From: Pelagilacustribacter sp045567335
GTDB lineage: Bacteria > Pseudomonadota > Alphaproteobacteria > Pelagibacterales > Pelagibacteraceae
Assembly (NCBI GenBank): GCA_045567335.1
Contig: JBJLCZ010000003.1
Coordinates: forward strand, 9,628 to 73,627
Length of the DNA: 64,000 bases
Direction of reading: 5' to 3'
In this document: piece after piece, positions 34,680 to 43,070 of the stretch
Layout of the letters: the number at the start of each line of letters is the position of its first letter
Numbering within the stretch: the stretch's first letter is position 1
Position numbers and translations under genes: made by a program
Notes under the pieces: generated by a model
Database searches by the model: none
What the model saw: only the letters and a program-made list of their open reading frames with translations
What the model was told of the DNA's origin: nothing

Positions 34680-35795
34680 TTAAAACAAGCCTAAACCCTT
34701 TATATCATTTATTGTTGTAAAAAACATAAGAGAAAAAAGTAAAATAAGACCGATTCGAAAAAAACTTTCTTGAGTTTTTTGCTTTAACGGCCTACCTAAA
34801 ATTTTTTCAAAGGCATAAAACATTAAGTGACCTCCATCTAACATTGGTATTGGAAAAAGATTGATGAACCCTAAGCTTATAGATATATAGGCCATAATAC
34901 TTAGGAAAGCTACTAGTCCATGTTGTGCTACTTGACCTGTAATTTTAGCTATTTTAATAGGGCCACCTAATTGGGTGGAGTCACCTTTGCCCCTGAACAT
35001 AGATATTACAAAATCTAGTGAAGCATTTATTACAAACCAAGTTTCTTTAACAGCATAAATTAAAGCGGTTGCAGGGCCTAATCTTTTTTTATTAAATTCA
35101 TTGTTAGGGGGTGCTATTTTAATACCTATAATTTTTTTATTAACTTTATTACCAAGAGAGTCGTTGTCTTTGATAACTTTTGGTTTTATTTTTAAAAAAA
35201 TTTTATCACTATTTCTTAAAAGTTTGATATCAATAATTTCTTTAGTCGAAGTATTAATAAAAGCTGAAACTTCCAATATACTATTTATTTTTTTGTTATT
35301 TATCGATAAAATTATATCTCCACTTTTTATTCCCGATACATAAGCTGGACTATCTTTTTGCACCTCAAGTATTTTAGCTGGTGTAAAGTCTTTTCCCGCA
35401 AACATGTAAATGAATGCAAAAATAAAAATAGCTAAGACAAAATTTGCAAACGGACCTGCTGCGACTATTAAGGATCGTTGATATAAAGGTTTGGTGACAA
35501 AAAGTTTTTTTTGATCATCTTTATTATATCTTTTTAATAATGCTTCTTGTTCAGTTTGACTAAAAACATTTCTATCACCAAAAAATTTAACATAGCCTCC
35601 TAAAGGAATAGCACAAAATTTCCACCTAGTTCCAGATTTATCGTTAAAACCAAATATTTCTTTTCCAAAACCGATTGAAAAATCTGTAACGCCAACTCCA
35701 TAAAGCTTGGCAAAATAAAAATGTCCGTATTCATGAATAAAAACTACGACAGTTAATAAAATTATAAATGGGATTATAAAACTTAAAATTTCCAT
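34680..35795 (-). CDS. rseP: RIP metalloprotease RseP (site-2 protease)
   Basis: A 371-residue membrane protease. The zinc motif HEYGH is at residues 22-26, the third ligand region NLFPIPMLDGGHL near 315, and a single PDZ domain lies between (about 125-200, with SPAYVSGIKSGDIILSINN). It cuts anti-sigma factors and other membrane-embedded substrates after a first cleavage. The start codon lies 13 bases inside the end of the LysR gene, an unusual partner; in most relatives rseP follows bamA-related or lipid genes. Confidence 0.93.
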   Translation of the reverse strand: MEILSFIIPFIILLTVVVFIHEYGHFYFAKLYGVGVTDFSIGFGKEIFGFNDKSGTRWKFCAIPLGGYVKFFGDRNVFSQTEQEALLKRYNKDDQKKLFVTKPLYQRSLIVAAGPFANFVLAIFIFAFIYMFAGKDFTPAKILEVQKDSPAYVSGIKSGDIILSINNKKINSILEVSAFINTSTKEIIDIKLLRNSDKIFLKIKPKVIKDNDSLGNKVNKKIIGIKIAPPNNEFNKKRLGPATALIYAVKETWFVINASLDFVISMFRGKGDSTQLGGPIKIAKITGQVAQHGLVAFLSIMAYISISLGFINLFPIPMLDGGHLMFYAFEKILGRPLKQKTQESFFRIGLILLFSLMFFTTINDIKGLGLF

Positions 35796-36673
35796 TCATT
35801 CACTTTACTAAAAATAAAGTTTCTAAAAGCTATCAATCTAGCATTATTTTTTAAAGAAGCTGGATAAACAAAATGAGTTTCGGTTGGTTTTCCAGGTTCA
35901 TTTGGCAAAACTTTAGTTATATTATTTACATTGTGGGCAATATAGTCGGGTATCGCGGCAAGTCCGACACCGCTTTGCACAGCTAAAAGTAAACCGTATA
36001 CACTATTAACTTTCATTATAGACTTTCTTTTTTTTCCTTCTTTAGCGCCTAGTTTTAATACCCAGTCAGGGTTATAAACTGGCGATGGAGCTCCTTTGCC
36101 ATAAGTAATAAACTTATGTTTATCTAGATCTTTTAAAGTTTTTGGATAACCATTTTTTTCTAAATATAAGTTTGAACCATAAATATGATAATTAAAATTA
36201 ACAAATTTTTTTTGAATTAAATTTAACTGTGTAGGTCTTCTCATTCTTATGGCTACATCAGCTTGACGTGTACTTAGATCAAGTTCTTTATCATCAAATA
36301 TTAATTCCACCTCTATTTCTGGATTTAAGTCCATAAATTCTTTAATTCTAGGAGTTAGCCAGGTAGTCCCAAAGCTTACGACAGTAGTTACTGTAAGCTT
36401 ACCATTTAATTTATCTTTGTGCCCACTTAAATTATATTCAACATCTTTTAATTTTGTAATTACTTCATGAGCTGACTTGAAAAGATATTCACCATTTTCA
36501 GTGAGAACTAATCCTCTAGCATGTCTTTCAAATAATTGAACTTTTAAATCTGCTTCTAAAGCTTGAATTTGCCTACTAATCGCAGATTGACTTAAATTTA
36601 AGATTGTCGATGCTTTTGTAAAACTAGAAGCTTCAGCCACAGTGTGAAAGATTTTTAGTTTGTCCCAGTCCAT
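35783..36673 (-). CDS. LysR family transcriptional regulator
   Basis: A 296-residue LysR protein. The winged helix occupies residues 1-60 (FHTVAEASSFTKASTILNLSQSAISRQIQALE), followed by the linker helix and an effector domain with FGTTWLTPRI and the late VNSVYGLLLAVQSGVGLAAIPDYIA. It lies 16 bases after acuI and runs into rseP. LysR regulators often control a neighbouring gene, so acuI is the first candidate target, but both are on the same strand, which is not the usual divergent layout. Effector unknown. Confidence 0.9.
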   Translation of the reverse strand: MDWDKLKIFHTVAEASSFTKASTILNLSQSAISRQIQALEADLKVQLFERHARGLVLTENGEYLFKSAHEVITKLKDVEYNLSGHKDKLNGKLTVTTVVSFGTTWLTPRIKEFMDLNPEIEVELIFDDKELDLSTRQADVAIRMRRPTQLNLIQKKFVNFNYHIYGSNLYLEKNGYPKTLKDLDKHKFITYGKGAPSPVYNPDWVLKLGAKEGKKRKSIMKVNSVYGLLLAVQSGVGLAAIPDYIAHNVNNITKVLPNEPGKPTETHFVYPASLKNNARLIAFRNFIFSKVNEWKF

Positions 36674-36689
36674 TAAAATTAATTATATT

Positions 36690-37691
36690 TTATTTGTTTG
36701 GATTCACTATAGCTCTACCAAAAAACTCACCTTTTAATAATTTAGGATAAGTCTCTAAAAGTTCAGTAAATGAAAGTTCTTTTGTAAGTGACTCTAGTTT
36801 AGAAAAATCTATTAATTTAGATGCTTCATTCCAAATAAATTCTCTTCTTTTTATAGATGAGCCAGAAGAATCAATTCCCCAAAGTTTTACACCTCTAATT
36901 ATAAATGGCATTACAGTAGTATTAATTTTTATTCCTCCTGCATTTCCACATGCTGCAACAATTCCTCCAGGCTTTGTTTGTGCAAAAATTTTAGTCAAAG
37001 CATTTCCACCAACTGTATCTACTACGCCGTCCCATATCCCCTTTTCTAATAATTTACTTTCGCCTTCAAATTCTTTTCTATCAATTATATTTTTTGCTCC
37101 CAAACCTTTTAAATAATCTTCTTTATCTTTTTTTCCGGTTACAGCATGAACATCGTAACCCATTTTAGATAATATCATAACCGCTATACTTCCTACGCCT
37201 CCAGTAGCTCCTGTAACAAGCACGTCTTTGACTTTCTCACCTAGTAATAATTCTTCTTTTGCTTTAACTGCGAAAGAACAAAGCATGGCGGTAAAACCAG
37301 CTGTTCCTAACATCATAGCTTTTTTACTATTTAATTCTTTTGGCGTTTTAATTAAAAAATTTGAATCCACTTTTGCATATTGTGCGAAGCCTCCAAAGTA
37401 AGCTTCACCTACTCTAAAACCTGTTAATATAACATGATCATCTTTTTTAAATTTTTCGTCTTCGCTTGTAACAACTGTACCAGAAAAATCTATACCAGGC
37501 ACAAACGGAAATTTTCTCACAATTCTACCTCCGTCTTTTAAAATCATTGCATCTTTGTAGTTCAAACTTGAATAATCCACTTTAACTAAAACATTTCCAT
37601 TTTTTAAATCATTAGAATCAATTTCACTTACGTTATGAGAAAATTTTTCATTCTGATTGTCTATTACTATTGCTTTAAATTTTTTTGACAT
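36690..37691 (-). CDS. acuI: Acrylyl-CoA reductase-type MDR oxidoreductase (AcuI/YhdH)
   Basis: A 333-residue zinc-free medium-chain reductase of the YhdH/AcuI subgroup: SSLNYKDAMILKDGGRIVRKFPFVPGIDFSGTV in the substrate half, VTGATGGVGSIAV for NADPH, and VDTVGGNALTKIF. AcuI reduces acryloyl-CoA to propionyl-CoA, which removes a toxic product of dimethylsulfoniopropionate breakdown. It abuts folE and precedes the LysR gene. Other 2-enoyl reductions are possible; no DMSP gene is visible in the window. Confidence 0.87.
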   Translation of the reverse strand: MSKKFKAIVIDNQNEKFSHNVSEIDSNDLKNGNVLVKVDYSSLNYKDAMILKDGGRIVRKFPFVPGIDFSGTVVTSEDEKFKKDDHVILTGFRVGEAYFGGFAQYAKVDSNFLIKTPKELNSKKAMMLGTAGFTAMLCSFAVKAKEELLLGEKVKDVLVTGATGGVGSIAVMILSKMGYDVHAVTGKKDKEDYLKGLGAKNIIDRKEFEGESKLLEKGIWDGVVDTVGGNALTKIFAQTKPGGIVAACGNAGGIKINTTVMPFIIRGVKLWGIDSSGSSIKRREFIWNEASKLIDFSKLESLTKELSFTELLETYPKLLKGEFFGRAIVNPNK

Positions 37692-38300
37692 TTATTTAGC
37701 TATATATCTTAGATATCTATTTTGAAAACTTAGATCTTCTTTAAAAGATCCTAAAAAATAATTTGTTACAGTTGTTGCTTTTTCTTTTTTAATTCCCCTC
37801 ATCGTCATGCATTGATGAGCGGCATCAATTGTGACAGCTACACCTTTTGCATCAAGAGCACTCATTAAAGTATTGGCTATCTGCATTGTAAGTCTTTCTT
37901 GTGTCTGTAATCTTTTTGAAAATATATCAACTGTTCTTGCAAGTTTACTTAAACCTACTACTTTTTTATTTGGGATATACGCAACATGAGCAACGCCTAT
38001 GATCGGAGCCATATGATGTTCACAATGACTTTCAAGTGTAATATTTTTTTCTATTACCATATCGTCATATCCTTCTACATCTCCAAAAGTCTTTGTTAGG
38101 TCTGCTTTAGCATCTTGGTTATACCCTTTGAAATACTCTTTAAAAGCCTTAACAACTCTTTTAGGTGTTTCCTGGAGGCCTTCTCTACCTGGATCTTCTC
38201 CTATCCAAGTTAATATCATTTTAAAAGCCTCTTCTGCCTGTTTGTCAGTCACTTTAGGTTTATTTGAGCTTAATTTATCTATGTCTTTAACTAATTTCAT
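37692..38300 (-). CDS. folE: GTP cyclohydrolase I (FolE)
   Basis: A 202-residue FolE with the zinc and catalytic residues in LESHCEHHMAPIIG, VGLSKLARTVDIFSKRLQTQERLTMQIA, and a third ligand in AAHQCMTMRGI. It converts GTP to 7,8-dihydroneopterin triphosphate, the first step of folate (and deazaflavin or queuosine-type) synthesis. It is divergent from hisI with 75 bases between the chosen starts and abuts acuI. It complements the putative p-aminobenzoate maker at 21634-22302. Confidence 0.96.
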   Translation of the reverse strand: MKLVKDIDKLSSNKPKVTDKQAEEAFKMILTWIGEDPGREGLQETPKRVVKAFKEYFKGYNQDAKADLTKTFGDVEGYDDMVIEKNITLESHCEHHMAPIIGVAHVAYIPNKKVVGLSKLARTVDIFSKRLQTQERLTMQIANTLMSALDAKGVAVTIDAAHQCMTMRGIKKEKATTVTNYFLGSFKEDLSFQNRYLRYIAK

Positions 38301-38375
38301 TTATCGCATATTTTTATAGGACATATTTCATTAATGCAAATTGCTATTTTGTCTTTTTTTCACTATTTTACGCCC

Positions 38376-38843
38376 ATGTTTAAAAATAGAGAAAGTATTT
38401 TTGAGGTAGAAGAAGGTAAATTTTTAGCTCCTAAATTTGATAAAGATGGACTTATACCTGTAACAACAACAGATAATAATTCTGGTGATGTTCTAATGCA
38501 AGGCTATATGAACGAAGAAGCTTTAAAAAAAACAATAGAAACTAAACAAGCACACTATTGGAGTAGGTCGAGAAATATATTATGGCAAAAAGGTAAAACA
38601 AGTGGATTTACACAAAAAGTTATAGACTTGAGAATTGATGATGATCAAGACTCTTTATGGATGTCAGTAGATATAGGAGATGGTGCAAGTTGCCACGTTG
38701 GATACAAATCATGTTTTTATAGATCAATTTCACTAGGGCCAATTAAAAATACCAATGAAGTACAATTAGAATTTAAAGAAAAGAAAAAAAAATTTGATCC
38801 TGAGAAAGTTTACAAAGGACAGCCTAATCCAACTAAATTATAG
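38376..38843 (+). CDS. hisI: Phosphoribosyl-AMP cyclohydrolase (HisI)
   Basis: The ATG at 38376 gives 155 residues; an earlier in-frame ATG at 38334 adds 14 hydrophobic residues not typical of the family. LMQGYMNEEALKKTIETKQAHYWSRSR, LWQKGKTSG and the zinc cysteines in DGASCHVGYKSCFYRSI identify HisI. It opens the purine ring of phosphoribosyl-AMP in histidine synthesis. No hisE domain is fused and no other his gene is adjacent, apart from the distant HisN-like phosphatase. Confidence 0.94.
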   Translation: MFKNRESIFEVEEGKFLAPKFDKDGLIPVTTTDNNSGDVLMQGYMNEEALKKTIETKQAHYWSRSRNILWQKGKTSGFTQKVIDLRIDDDQDSLWMSVDIGDGASCHVGYKSCFYRSISLGPIKNTNEVQLEFKEKKKKFDPEKVYKGQPNPTKL

Positions 38844-38845
38844 CA

Positions 38846-39457
38846 ATGAAAGTTCTAAGCCCGTTCGGTCCAAAAATTGCAAAACTAAAATTTTCAAAAA
38901 AATTAATAGATAAAATTAATAAAGAAGTTGATAGGATTAATTCAAGTCAATCGTTGATTAAAAAATTAGATTATTCAAAAAAATTAGTTGGTCAAGTTAA
39001 ACAAGAAATTTCTTTACCTAAATTATTTATAAAGAAAAATTTAGAAAAAGTTGTTTCAAAAAATATTAAAGAATTTATTAACAAAAGTTTAGGTAAAAAA
39101 CCTACAAAAATAAAAATAAAAAATTTTTGGGTAGTTCGTCAATTCACAAATGAATATAACCCAATACATTTTCACGACGGTCATATTTCTGGTGTTGGAT
39201 ATTTAAAAGTGCCTAAATTTTCATCATCAAAAAAAAAATACCTTAAAACTAATGGAACTATTGATTTTATAAATGGTAGCAAAATTTTTTTAAGTGAAAG
39301 TATTTACAATCATTATCCGAAAGTTGGAGATGTAATATTATTTCCTAATTATTTAATGCATACTGCATATCCATTTTCTTCTACTGGTGAAAGACGGTCT
39401 TTTTCATTTAATGTAGAGATAGATAAAAAAATTGCAAACATTTTTTCTAATGAATAA
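38846..39457 (+). CDS. Putative 2OG-Fe(II) oxygenase family protein
   Basis: A 203-residue protein. The N-terminal half is basic and helical; the C-terminal half has the jelly-roll pattern of the putative 2-oxoglutarate oxygenases (TIGR02466-like): NPIHFHDGHISGVGYL supplies a His and Asp, and FPNYLMHTAYPFSSTGERRSFSFNV supplies the distal His and the Arg that binds 2-oxoglutarate. Members occur widely in marine bacteria and cyanophages; substrates are unknown. It follows hisI by two bases and overlaps the DUF2237 gene by eight. Confidence 0.82.
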   Translation: MKVLSPFGPKIAKLKFSKKLIDKINKEVDRINSSQSLIKKLDYSKKLVGQVKQEISLPKLFIKKNLEKVVSKNIKEFINKSLGKKPTKIKIKNFWVVRQFTNEYNPIHFHDGHISGVGYLKVPKFSSSKKKYLKTNGTIDFINGSKIFLSESIYNHYPKVGDVILFPNYLMHTAYPFSSTGERRSFSFNVEIDKKIANIFSNE

Positions 39458-39827
39458 ACAAGTACAAAAAAATATATTTGGAGATCCTTTAGAGTCTTGT
39501 TCTAATGAACCTTTAACTGGATGGATGAGAGACGGTTGTTGTAATACGGATAAAAATGATAAAGGTGTTCATACTGTTTGTGCAAAAGTTACTGATAAAT
39601 TTTTAGAATGGTCAAAAAAAGTAGGAAATGATTTAATAACCCCACATCCAGAATTTGGTTTTCCAGGCTTAAAAGATGGAGACTCCTGGTGTGTTTGTGC
39701 AAGATGGTACGCAAGAGCTTTGGAAGAAGGTGTTGCTTGTTCAATTTATTTAAAAAAAACAAACATCAAAACTTTGGAATTAATATCTATTGATAAGCTT
39801 AAAAAACATGCTCTTGATATATCTTAG
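39450..39827 (+). CDS. DUF2237 family protein
   Basis: From the ATG at 39450, overlapping the preceding stop, the protein is 125 residues. It follows the DUF2237 pattern closely: IFGDPLESCSNEPLTGWMRDGCCNT, GVHTVCAKVTDKFLEWSK, GNDLITPHPEFGFPGLKDGDSWCVCA. Conserved Cys residues (in GCC, VCA and WCVCA) suggest metal binding or redox chemistry, but no function is known. It converges on the TPR gene with a four-base overlap of the ends. Confidence 0.88.
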   Translation: MNKQVQKNIFGDPLESCSNEPLTGWMRDGCCNTDKNDKGVHTVCAKVTDKFLEWSKKVGNDLITPHPEFGFPGLKDGDSWCVCARWYARALEEGVACSIYLKKTNIKTLELISIDKLKKHALDIS

Positions 39828-40309
39828 TAAATCTTTGTTCCTTTAGTTTTTATAATTAATTCAAGATCTTGGTATTCATCACAATTACAATTTTTCAAAA
39901 CTGCTAATCTTTCATTTGCTTTATCTATTCTATTAGTTTGCACATAAAGTTCACCAAGATATTCATTGATACCATTATGTTTTGGACTGAGGCTTAAGCC
40001 CTTTAGATAATAATCTTCTGCTTCTTCAAATTTTCCAATTTTTCTAGAAGTAAAACCCATATAATTAAGTATGTCAGGGTTTTTTTTGTCAGATTTATAA
40101 GATTTATTTAATTTTTTAAAAGCTTCCGAGTAAAGTTTTTTTGCTTTTTCAGGTTTGTTTTTTTTCTCAAGTTTGCCTGCTCTTTTAACTAATTTTACTG
40201 CGTCATCATAATAAGAATTTTCAGACGCACTTCCATTTCCGTCGCCAGCTGAATAGGCTAACTGTGTAATTAAACTAAAAGAAATTATATAAATAATATT
40301 TTTAATCAT
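39824..40309 (-). CDS. Periplasmic TPR-repeat protein
   Basis: The ATG at 40309, which overlaps the upstream stop, gives 161 residues with a signal peptide ending near residue 20 (QLAYSAG). An upstream start at 40363 would add 18 residues inside the neighbour and mask the signal. Two or three tetratricopeptide units follow (PDILNYMGFTSRKIGKFEEAEDYYLKGLSLSPKHNGINEYLGELYVQTN). TPRs mediate protein contacts; the partner is unknown. It is co-translated with the SDR upstream. Confidence 0.85.
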   Translation of the reverse strand: MIKNIIYIISFSLITQLAYSAGDGNGSASENSYYDDAVKLVKRAGKLEKKNKPEKAKKLYSEAFKKLNKSYKSDKKNPDILNYMGFTSRKIGKFEEAEDYYLKGLSLSPKHNGINEYLGELYVQTNRIDKANERLAVLKNCNCDEYQDLELIIKTKGTKIY

Positions 40310-41019
40310 TAAGTTAATGAAGATCTTCCTCCGTCTACTCCAAATATTTGTCCTGTAATCCATGAACTATTATCACTTAGTAAAAAATTAGCAACTGCAG
40401 AAGAGTCGCTACCTTCGCCTAGTCTTTTTAATGGGTGCATTTTAGCAATTCCTTCAGCAATCTTTTCATTTTTTAATAAAAAATTTGAAATTTTTGATTT
40501 AGTTAAACTGGGGGCTATACAATTGACTCTAATATTTGGCGCAAATTCTGCAGCTAGCGAGACTGTTAATCCCTCTATTGCACCTTTTGCAGATGCAACA
40601 ATAGCATGATTAGTAAATCCTCTTTTTACAGCAACAGTAGAAAATAATACTATTGATCCTTTATTTTGCTTTAAATTGTCAGAGGTGTTTTTAATTATTT
40701 CAGTTGCTGAAATTAAATTCAGATTAAAAGATTGCATGAAATCACTTTTTTTTGTTAATTTAAGTGGTTTTATATCTATAGAGCCTACACAGTAGGCTAA
40801 CCCGTTAATCGGTGTTTCACCTAAATCCTTCACAATTTTTTCAGCAAAATTTTCTTCCAAAACATCGCAAGTTGTAAAAGAGGCATTAAGTTCCGACGCT
40901 AGTGCTGATAAGGTGTCCGCATCTCTTCCAACTAAATGCACTTCACCGCCATCGCTAACTATTTTTTTTGCCAGAGACGTTCCAATTGATCCAGTTGCTC
41001 CTAAAATAAGCTTTTTCAT
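40309..41019 (-). CDS. SDR family oxidoreductase
   Basis: From the ATG at 41019 the protein is 236 residues and opens with MKKLILGATGSIGTSLA, the cofactor loop. An upstream in-frame start at 41136 adds 39 residues of low-complexity sequence that overlap the photolyase on the other strand and is rejected. Catalytic residues would come from LFSTVAV with an Ala-Ser-Ala-Lys (ASAKGAIEG): the usual Tyr of YxxxK is replaced here (VASAK), so activity may be altered or absent. The tail GQIFGVDGGRSSL is typical. Substrate unknown. Confidence 0.85.
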   Translation of the reverse strand: MKKLILGATGSIGTSLAKKIVSDGGEVHLVGRDADTLSALASELNASFTTCDVLEENFAEKIVKDLGETPINGLAYCVGSIDIKPLKLTKKSDFMQSFNLNLISATEIIKNTSDNLKQNKGSIVLFSTVAVKRGFTNHAIVASAKGAIEGLTVSLAAEFAPNIRVNCIAPSLTKSKISNFLLKNEKIAEGIAKMHPLKRLGEGSDSSAVANFLLSDNSSWITGQIFGVDGGRSSLT

Positions 41020-41106
41020 ATAGTAATTGTTATCATTATTGATAAAAATATACAGACAAATAATGACGCGTGTATTTTTCCTTAAAATTATATACTTTAT
41101 ACAATA

Positions 41107-42585
41107 ATGAAGCTTTTTATAATTCTTGGAAATCAACTATTCAATCCTAAGTATATAAGTAAATACAAAAATTATACCTTTTTTATGGCTGAAGACTATG
41201 GTTTATGTACCTACGAAAAGCACCATAAACTAAAAATACTTCTTTTTTTATCTTCGATGAGATCGTTTCGAGATGAATTAAAATCAAAAAAATTTAATAT
41301 TATTTATCAAGATCTAGACAAAAATTTTAAACTTTCTTATGAAAAAAAGTTGGAAAGAATTATAAAAGAAAAAAAAATTAAAGAAGTTAGTTTTTTTGAA
41401 ATTGAAGATAAATTTTTTGAAAAAAAAGTAATAAGTATCTTAAAAAAAAATTCTTGTAAAATTAATCAAATTATATCTCCAATGTTTATAATAGATAGAA
41501 AAGAATTCAAAAATTACTTATCAAAAAACAAAAGACCATTTATGGCCAATTTTTATAAAGTTGTAAGAAATAAAACAAATCTATTGATGAATAAAAATGG
41601 GAAACCAAAAGGAAATAAATGGAGTTTTGATGAAGATAATAGAAAGAAACTACCTAAAGAAATAAAGATACCCAAAATATCAGAAATTAAAGAAACTAAA
41701 AATACACTTGAGCTTAAAAAATTTATTAATTCTAACTTTGAGGATCATCCAGGTGATACTAAAAATTTTTGGTTTCCCACTTCCAGAAAAGATGCAAATA
41801 AATGGTTGGATGAATTTTTAAAAGAAAGAATAAAATTATTTGGTGATTATGAAGATGCAGTAACTGATAAATCTAATACTGTATTTCATAGTGCATTAAG
41901 TCCTTTAATTAACTTAGGACTTCTTACACCAGAAGAAATAATCGAAAAACTAAAAAAAATTGAAAACAAAATTCCTATTAATTCTCTGGAAGGATACATA
42001 AGGCAAATTATTGGTTGGAGAGAATTCATGAGAGGAATTTATCAAAATTTCGATGATCGTTTAGAAAAAACTAATTTTTTTAATCATAAAAGAAAGATGA
42101 AAAATAATTGGTATAAAGGTAACACAGGACTACCTCCACTCGATCACGCAATATCTAATGCTGTTGATTATGGTTGGTCTCATCATATTGAGCGTCTTAT
42201 GATTTTAGCTAATATTATGAACTTATGCGAAATTAATCCTAAACAAGTTTATAAATGGTTTATGGAAATGTTTGTAGATTCTTCTGACTGGGTCATGGCT
42301 CCAAATGTTTACGGTATGGGCTTGTTTAGCGACGGAGGAATATTTGCCACAAAGCCATACATATGTGGATCAAGTTATTTTTTAAAAATGATGCATTTTA
42401 AAAAAGGACCTTGGTGCGATGTGATGGATGGACTTTACTGGAGATTTATCGATAAAAATAAAAAATTTTTCACAAAAAATCCAAGGCTTGCAATGATGGT
42501 TAGAATCTCTGAAAAGATGAATCAAGAAAGAAAGGCTAGAATATTAAAAGCTGCTGATAAATTTATTAAGGAGAATACACACTAA
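41107..42585 (+). CDS. Bacterial (6-4)-type photolyase/cryptochrome (FeS-BCP family)
   Basis: A 492-residue flavoprotein of the bacterial cryptochrome and (6-4) photolyase family. The N-terminal antenna domain has FFMAEDYGLCTYEKHHKLKI; the FAD domain has IIGWREFMRGIY, HHIERLMILANI, GGIFATKPY and a final DGLYWRFI. Known members hold a [4Fe-4S] cluster on four cysteines. Here the CxxC after the KPY motif is missing and the cysteine before the HHIERL motif is replaced, leaving at most one ligand (near residue 436). It is followed without a gap by DUF393 and DUF2256 genes. It should repair UV lesions or sense light. Confidence 0.93.
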   Translation: MKLFIILGNQLFNPKYISKYKNYTFFMAEDYGLCTYEKHHKLKILLFLSSMRSFRDELKSKKFNIIYQDLDKNFKLSYEKKLERIIKEKKIKEVSFFEIEDKFFEKKVISILKKNSCKINQIISPMFIIDRKEFKNYLSKNKRPFMANFYKVVRNKTNLLMNKNGKPKGNKWSFDEDNRKKLPKEIKIPKISEIKETKNTLELKKFINSNFEDHPGDTKNFWFPTSRKDANKWLDEFLKERIKLFGDYEDAVTDKSNTVFHSALSPLINLGLLTPEEIIEKLKKIENKIPINSLEGYIRQIIGWREFMRGIYQNFDDRLEKTNFFNHKRKMKNNWYKGNTGLPPLDHAISNAVDYGWSHHIERLMILANIMNLCEINPKQVYKWFMEMFVDSSDWVMAPNVYGMGLFSDGGIFATKPYICGSSYFLKMMHFKKGPWCDVMDGLYWRFIDKNKKFFTKNPRLAMMVRISEKMNQERKARILKAADKFIKENTH

Positions 42586-42939
42586 ATGAAAAATAAAGTT
42601 TTTTTTAATAATTCATGTAATATTTGTAGAGCTGAGATTAATCATTATAAAAAACATTCTAATGAAAATATTGAATGGGTTGACGTTACAAATAATAAAG
42701 AAGCTCAACAAATAACCTCAAAATCATATAAACAACTTCTAAGAAGAATGCATATTATTCAAGATGGTAAATTAATCGAAGGAGCGGAGGTATTTCTTAT
42801 TATTTGGAAAAATATTCCTAAATACAATTTTTTATATAAACTGTTTAAAAATAAACTCATGTTTTTGTTGTTAAAAATTTTTTATGAAATAGCAGCGTAT
42901 TTTTTATTCTTAAAAAATAAACATCTTCTAAAAAAATGA
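42586..42939 (+). CDS. DUF393 (thiol-disulfide oxidoreductase DCC family)
   Basis: A 117-residue protein whose start, VFFNNSCNICRAEINHYKKH, matches the DCC family, which normally begins with a strand and a DxxCxxC motif; here it is NSCNIC, so the first Asp is lost but both Cys remain. A thioredoxin-like fold and a C-terminal hydrophobic helix pair follow. Family members are often beside photolyases and are thought to act in thiol redox. It directly follows the photolyase stop and overlaps the DUF2256 start by four bases. Confidence 0.85.
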   Translation: MKNKVFFNNSCNICRAEINHYKKHSNENIEWVDVTNNKEAQQITSKSYKQLLRRMHIIQDGKLIEGAEVFLIIWKNIPKYNFLYKLFKNKLMFLLLKIFYEIAAYFLFLKNKHLLKK

Positions 42940-43070
42940 AGAAAAAATATTTACCAACTAAAATTTGCTCATCTTGCAAACTACCTTTTGCGTGGAGAAA
43001 AAAATGGAAACTAAACTGGAAAAATGTTAAGTATTGCTCTAGAAAATGTTCTAGTAATAAAATTAATTAA
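42936..43070 (+). CDS. DUF2256 family zinc-ribbon-like small protein
   Basis: A 44-residue protein with Cys11-x2-Cys14 and Cys34-x3-Cys38 that follows the DUF2256 pattern (KICSSCKLPFAWRKKW, then WKNVKYCSRKC). The four cysteines should bind one zinc. DUF2256 genes are commonly found next to photolyase or cryptochrome genes, as here. It overlaps the DUF393 stop (ATGA) and, by eight bases, the end of the convergent second photolyase-like gene. Confidence 0.85.
   Translation: MKKKYLPTKICSSCKLPFAWRKKWKLNWKNVKYCSRKCSSNKIN

Noticed and set aside
41020..41136. N-terminal extension of the SDR upstream of 41019.
   Set aside because: Residues are low-complexity Ile/Tyr/Asn with no cofactor fold, and the region overlaps the divergent photolyase start.
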